The notes beneath the pieces are model-generated. The model saw only the letters and a program-made list of their open reading frames with translations. It had not been told where the DNA came from and did no database searches. The translations under genes and the position numbers were made by a program. From NCBI GenBank assembly GCA_031257995.1, contig JAIRNN010000173.1, positions 1 through 5,734 on the forward strand: a stretch of 5,734 nt of DNA, written 5' to 3'. This document shows positions 4,563 through 5,734 of this stretch, piece after piece (position 1 is the stretch's first letter; every line of letters begins with the position of its first letter). This DNA comes from Spirochaetaceae bacterium (GTDB taxonomy: Bacteria; Spirochaetota; Spirochaetia; Treponematales; Breznakiellaceae).

Positions 4563-5276
4563 ATGCTGCGTGTTCAAAACCTCTATGCCGAATACCCTCA
4601 CTCACAGCTTGGCCATGTGCTAGAGAACGTGAGTTTCACGGCCAACGACGGCGAGCGGATCGCCCTGCTAGGCGCGAACGGCGCGGGCAAGTCCACATTA
4701 CTCCTCTCTATGCTGGGCGTACTGCCCATCCATGCGGGATCCGTCGAGATATGCGGCGTGAGGCTCGAAAAGGCCACCCTGACCCAAGTGCGGGCGCGGA
4801 CCGGGCTCGTCTTTCAAAACCCGGACGACCAGCTTTTCATGAGTACGGTCTGGGAGGACGTGCTGTTCGGCCCGCTCAACTACGGTATGAACAAGACCGA
4901 TGAGGGGATCAGCCTCGAGAACAAGGCCAATTTCCTCCTGGATTCCCTCGGTATTGGCCATCTGAAAGACCGCATGAGCCATAAACTTTCAGGCGGGGAA
5001 AAACGCCTCGCCGCCCTCGCCTCCGTGTTGATCATGGAACCACAGGTTCTCCTCCTCGACGAGCCGACCGCCTTCCTCGACCCTCGCGGCAAACGAGCCC
5101 TCACCACAATCCTCACAGGACTCCCCCAGACCATGCTTATCGCTACCCACGACATCCCCTTCGTCGAAACGCTCACCTCTCGTGCCATCGTCCTCTGCAA
5201 AGGTGTCATCCGCGCAGACGGCCCTACGACGACCATTCTTCGCAATGAAACGTTACTTGCGGAAAGCGGCCTGTAG
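4563..5276 (+). CDS. cbiO: CbiO-family ECF transporter ATPase
   Basis: This cytoplasmic ATP-binding subunit powers Co/Ni uptake with CbiM and CbiQ. All ABC motifs are present in the 237-aa product: Walker A GANGAGKST (37-45), a Q-loop in FQNPDDQLF (Gln85; the NPDDQ form is typical of ECF ATPases), signature LSGGEKR (142-148), Walker B VLLLDEP (162-168) with catalytic Glu167, D-loop FLDP (171-174) and switch His196 in ATHD. The length is slightly short for the family, ending soon after the nucleotide-binding domain. Only one ATPase gene is visible, so it presumably works as a homodimer, as in CbiMNQO systems. The catalytic motifs are intact, so there is no sign of decay despite the 346-bp repeat-bearing gap separating it from cbiQ. 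Confidence 0.92.
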   Translation: MLRVQNLYAEYPHSQLGHVLENVSFTANDGERIALLGANGAGKSTLLLSMLGVLPIHAGSVEICGVRLEKATLTQVRARTGLVFQNPDDQLFMSTVWEDVLFGPLNYGMNKTDEGISLENKANFLLDSLGIGHLKDRMSHKLSGGEKRLAALASVLIMEPQVLLLDEPTAFLDPRGKRALTTILTGLPQTMLIATHDIPFVETLTSRAIVLCKGVIRADGPTTTILRNETLLAESGL

Positions 5277-5315
5277 GTAAATGAACAGGGGCCAAATGGC
5301 AACAAGTCCGATTTC

Positions 5316-5336
5316 AAAAGCACTGTTATGGTGCTT
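5316..5336 (-). terminator. Weak candidate terminator for the leftward transposase
   Basis: On the minus strand AAGCAC-CATAACA-GTGCTT forms a 6-bp stem with a 7-nt loop and is followed by two more T residues before G. The stem is short and the T-run poor. An adjoining second stem TTCTA-CTTG-TAGAA (5335-5348) shares bases with it. Subterminal hairpins are also a feature of IS200-type elements, an alternative reading. Confidence 0.3.
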
Positions 5337-5350
5337 CTACTTGTAGAAAA

Positions 5351-5371
5351 AGACTGTCTCAAAACCTCGCG
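5351..5371 (-). repeat. Short dispersed repeat, CGCGAGG..TTTTGA type, copy 2
   Basis: On the minus strand CGCGAGG-TTTTGAGACAGTCT matches the plus-strand repeat at 574-596 apart from a 2-bp gap and three transitions. AGACTGTCTCAAAA-like ends also recall terminal repeats of some insertion sequences, so this may be an element-end relic. Confidence 0.4.
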
Positions 5372-5461
5372 TTGCGTGTTGGGCAGAGTTTTCCTTATAC
5401 CCATCTATGGCCACGTGATTGAAGCTGTATGTTACTCCTTTTTGGCCGTGATCCGGGGCGG

Positions 5462-5734
5462 TTAGCCGGGCGGGGATACGGGTTTGGAAGCGTTTCGGGC
5501 CGAAAAACTCGTCGTTATCGTCATCCCGTCCGAGCGGGGGCTGCCCCAAGACAAGGTGTAGGCTATAGCCGCCGGTATCTTCGTTTTCGCCGACTTTTCC
5601 ACCGCCGCCCAGTCCACCTCCTCCGCCCCCTCTGGCGGCCCTCCCCGGCAAGATTTCCGAATCATACCGCTCGCCCCACACGTGCCCCGTCCGTCCCGTC
5701 CGCGCGTTGAGCCGCGCCGAGAACGTCTGCTTCA
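5462..5734 (-). pseudogene. IS200-like / REP-associated transposase remnant, frameshifted and cut by the window edge
   Basis: Entering from the right edge on minus, the frame reads FSARLNARTGRTGHVWGERY then DSEILPG. This resembles the N-x-R-x-GR-x-GHVW-x-RY-S-x-IL region of Y1 (IS200-like, TnpA_REP) transposases. Just after ILPG, at the GGGG run (5646-5643), the frame turns into a low-complexity glycine stretch. The neighbouring frame instead gives protein-like sequence with EEVDWAAVEKSAKTKIPAAI and TLSWGSPRSDG, ending VSPPG at TAA 5464-5462. Removing one G joins the two as LPGGPPEGAEEVDW. I therefore read it as one coding region broken by a +1 base. The catalytic HUH and tyrosine region would lie beyond the window, and the NP-x-RA motif usual after this block in many relatives is not seen. 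It could also be a phase-variable or programmed-shift gene. Confidence 0.55.

Larger units (their letters stand above)
5277..5461. other. Intergenic region between convergent cbiO and transposase remnant
   Basis: I see no gene here that I can support. An open frame on minus reaches a TAG at 5339-5337, but it is most likely the shifted reading of the transposase remnant. The region contains the hairpins at 5318-5348 and a short dispersed repeat at 5351-5371. No convincing rightward terminator follows cbiO. Confidence 0.5.

Noticed and set aside
5337..5681. Glycine-rich minus-strand ORF of 114 residues as an intact gene
   Set aside because: Its start is internal to the transposase-like frame, and after ILPG it becomes low complexity while the neighbouring frame is protein-like, so most of it is a shifted reading.

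Overview
The window looks like an accessory, repeat-rich stretch of a moderately high-GC spirochaete. A termite-gut type Treponema is my best guess. That rests on three things: a lipoprotein signal ending in AGC-DMGGGGGG, a periplasmic TIG-like plus beta-barrel outer-membrane protein, and numerous hairpin-rich intergenic repeats. It is inference, not a demonstrated assignment.

Layout from left to right. A 47-codon lipoprotein signal-peptide ORF (56-199, +) stops abruptly at the edge of a hairpin-rich, apparently non-coding repeat region (200-597). A strong rho-independent terminator (612-656) closes a leftward gene, 668-1846 (-), for an exported, probably outer-membrane protein of unknown function. 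The 501-bp gap between its start and the next gene (1847-2347) contains a leftward promoter, a 158-bp MITE-like inverted-repeat element (1924-2081) with a second inverted repeat nested inside, another palindromic element (2118-2212), and a rightward promoter with an operator-like dyad and a short structured leader.

The core of the window is a cobalt/nickel energy-coupling-factor (ECF) uptake system. It consists of cbiM with a C-terminal PDGLE (CbiN-like) domain (2348-3385), cbiQ (3386-4216) and cbiO (4563-5276), all on +. CbiM binds the ion, CbiQ is the transmembrane coupling protein and CbiO is the ATPase. cbiM and cbiQ abut with no gap, but cbiQ and cbiO are separated by 346 bp. That gap holds a hairpin-rich repeat related, in inverted orientation, to the repeat at 339-558, and a 27-codon ORF whose stop codon touches the cbiO start codon.

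At the right edge a leftward gene fragment resembles the C-terminal part of an IS200-like/REP-associated transposase. It appears to carry a one-base frameshift in a G run, because the natural-looking protein continues in the neighbouring frame. Such transposases are known to move or maintain small palindromic repeats, which fits the repeat load here, but no direct link can be shown from this window. I saw no tRNA, rRNA or CRISPR array. The unusual content is mainly how repeats are interleaved with a metal-transport operon rather than a clearly new protein system.
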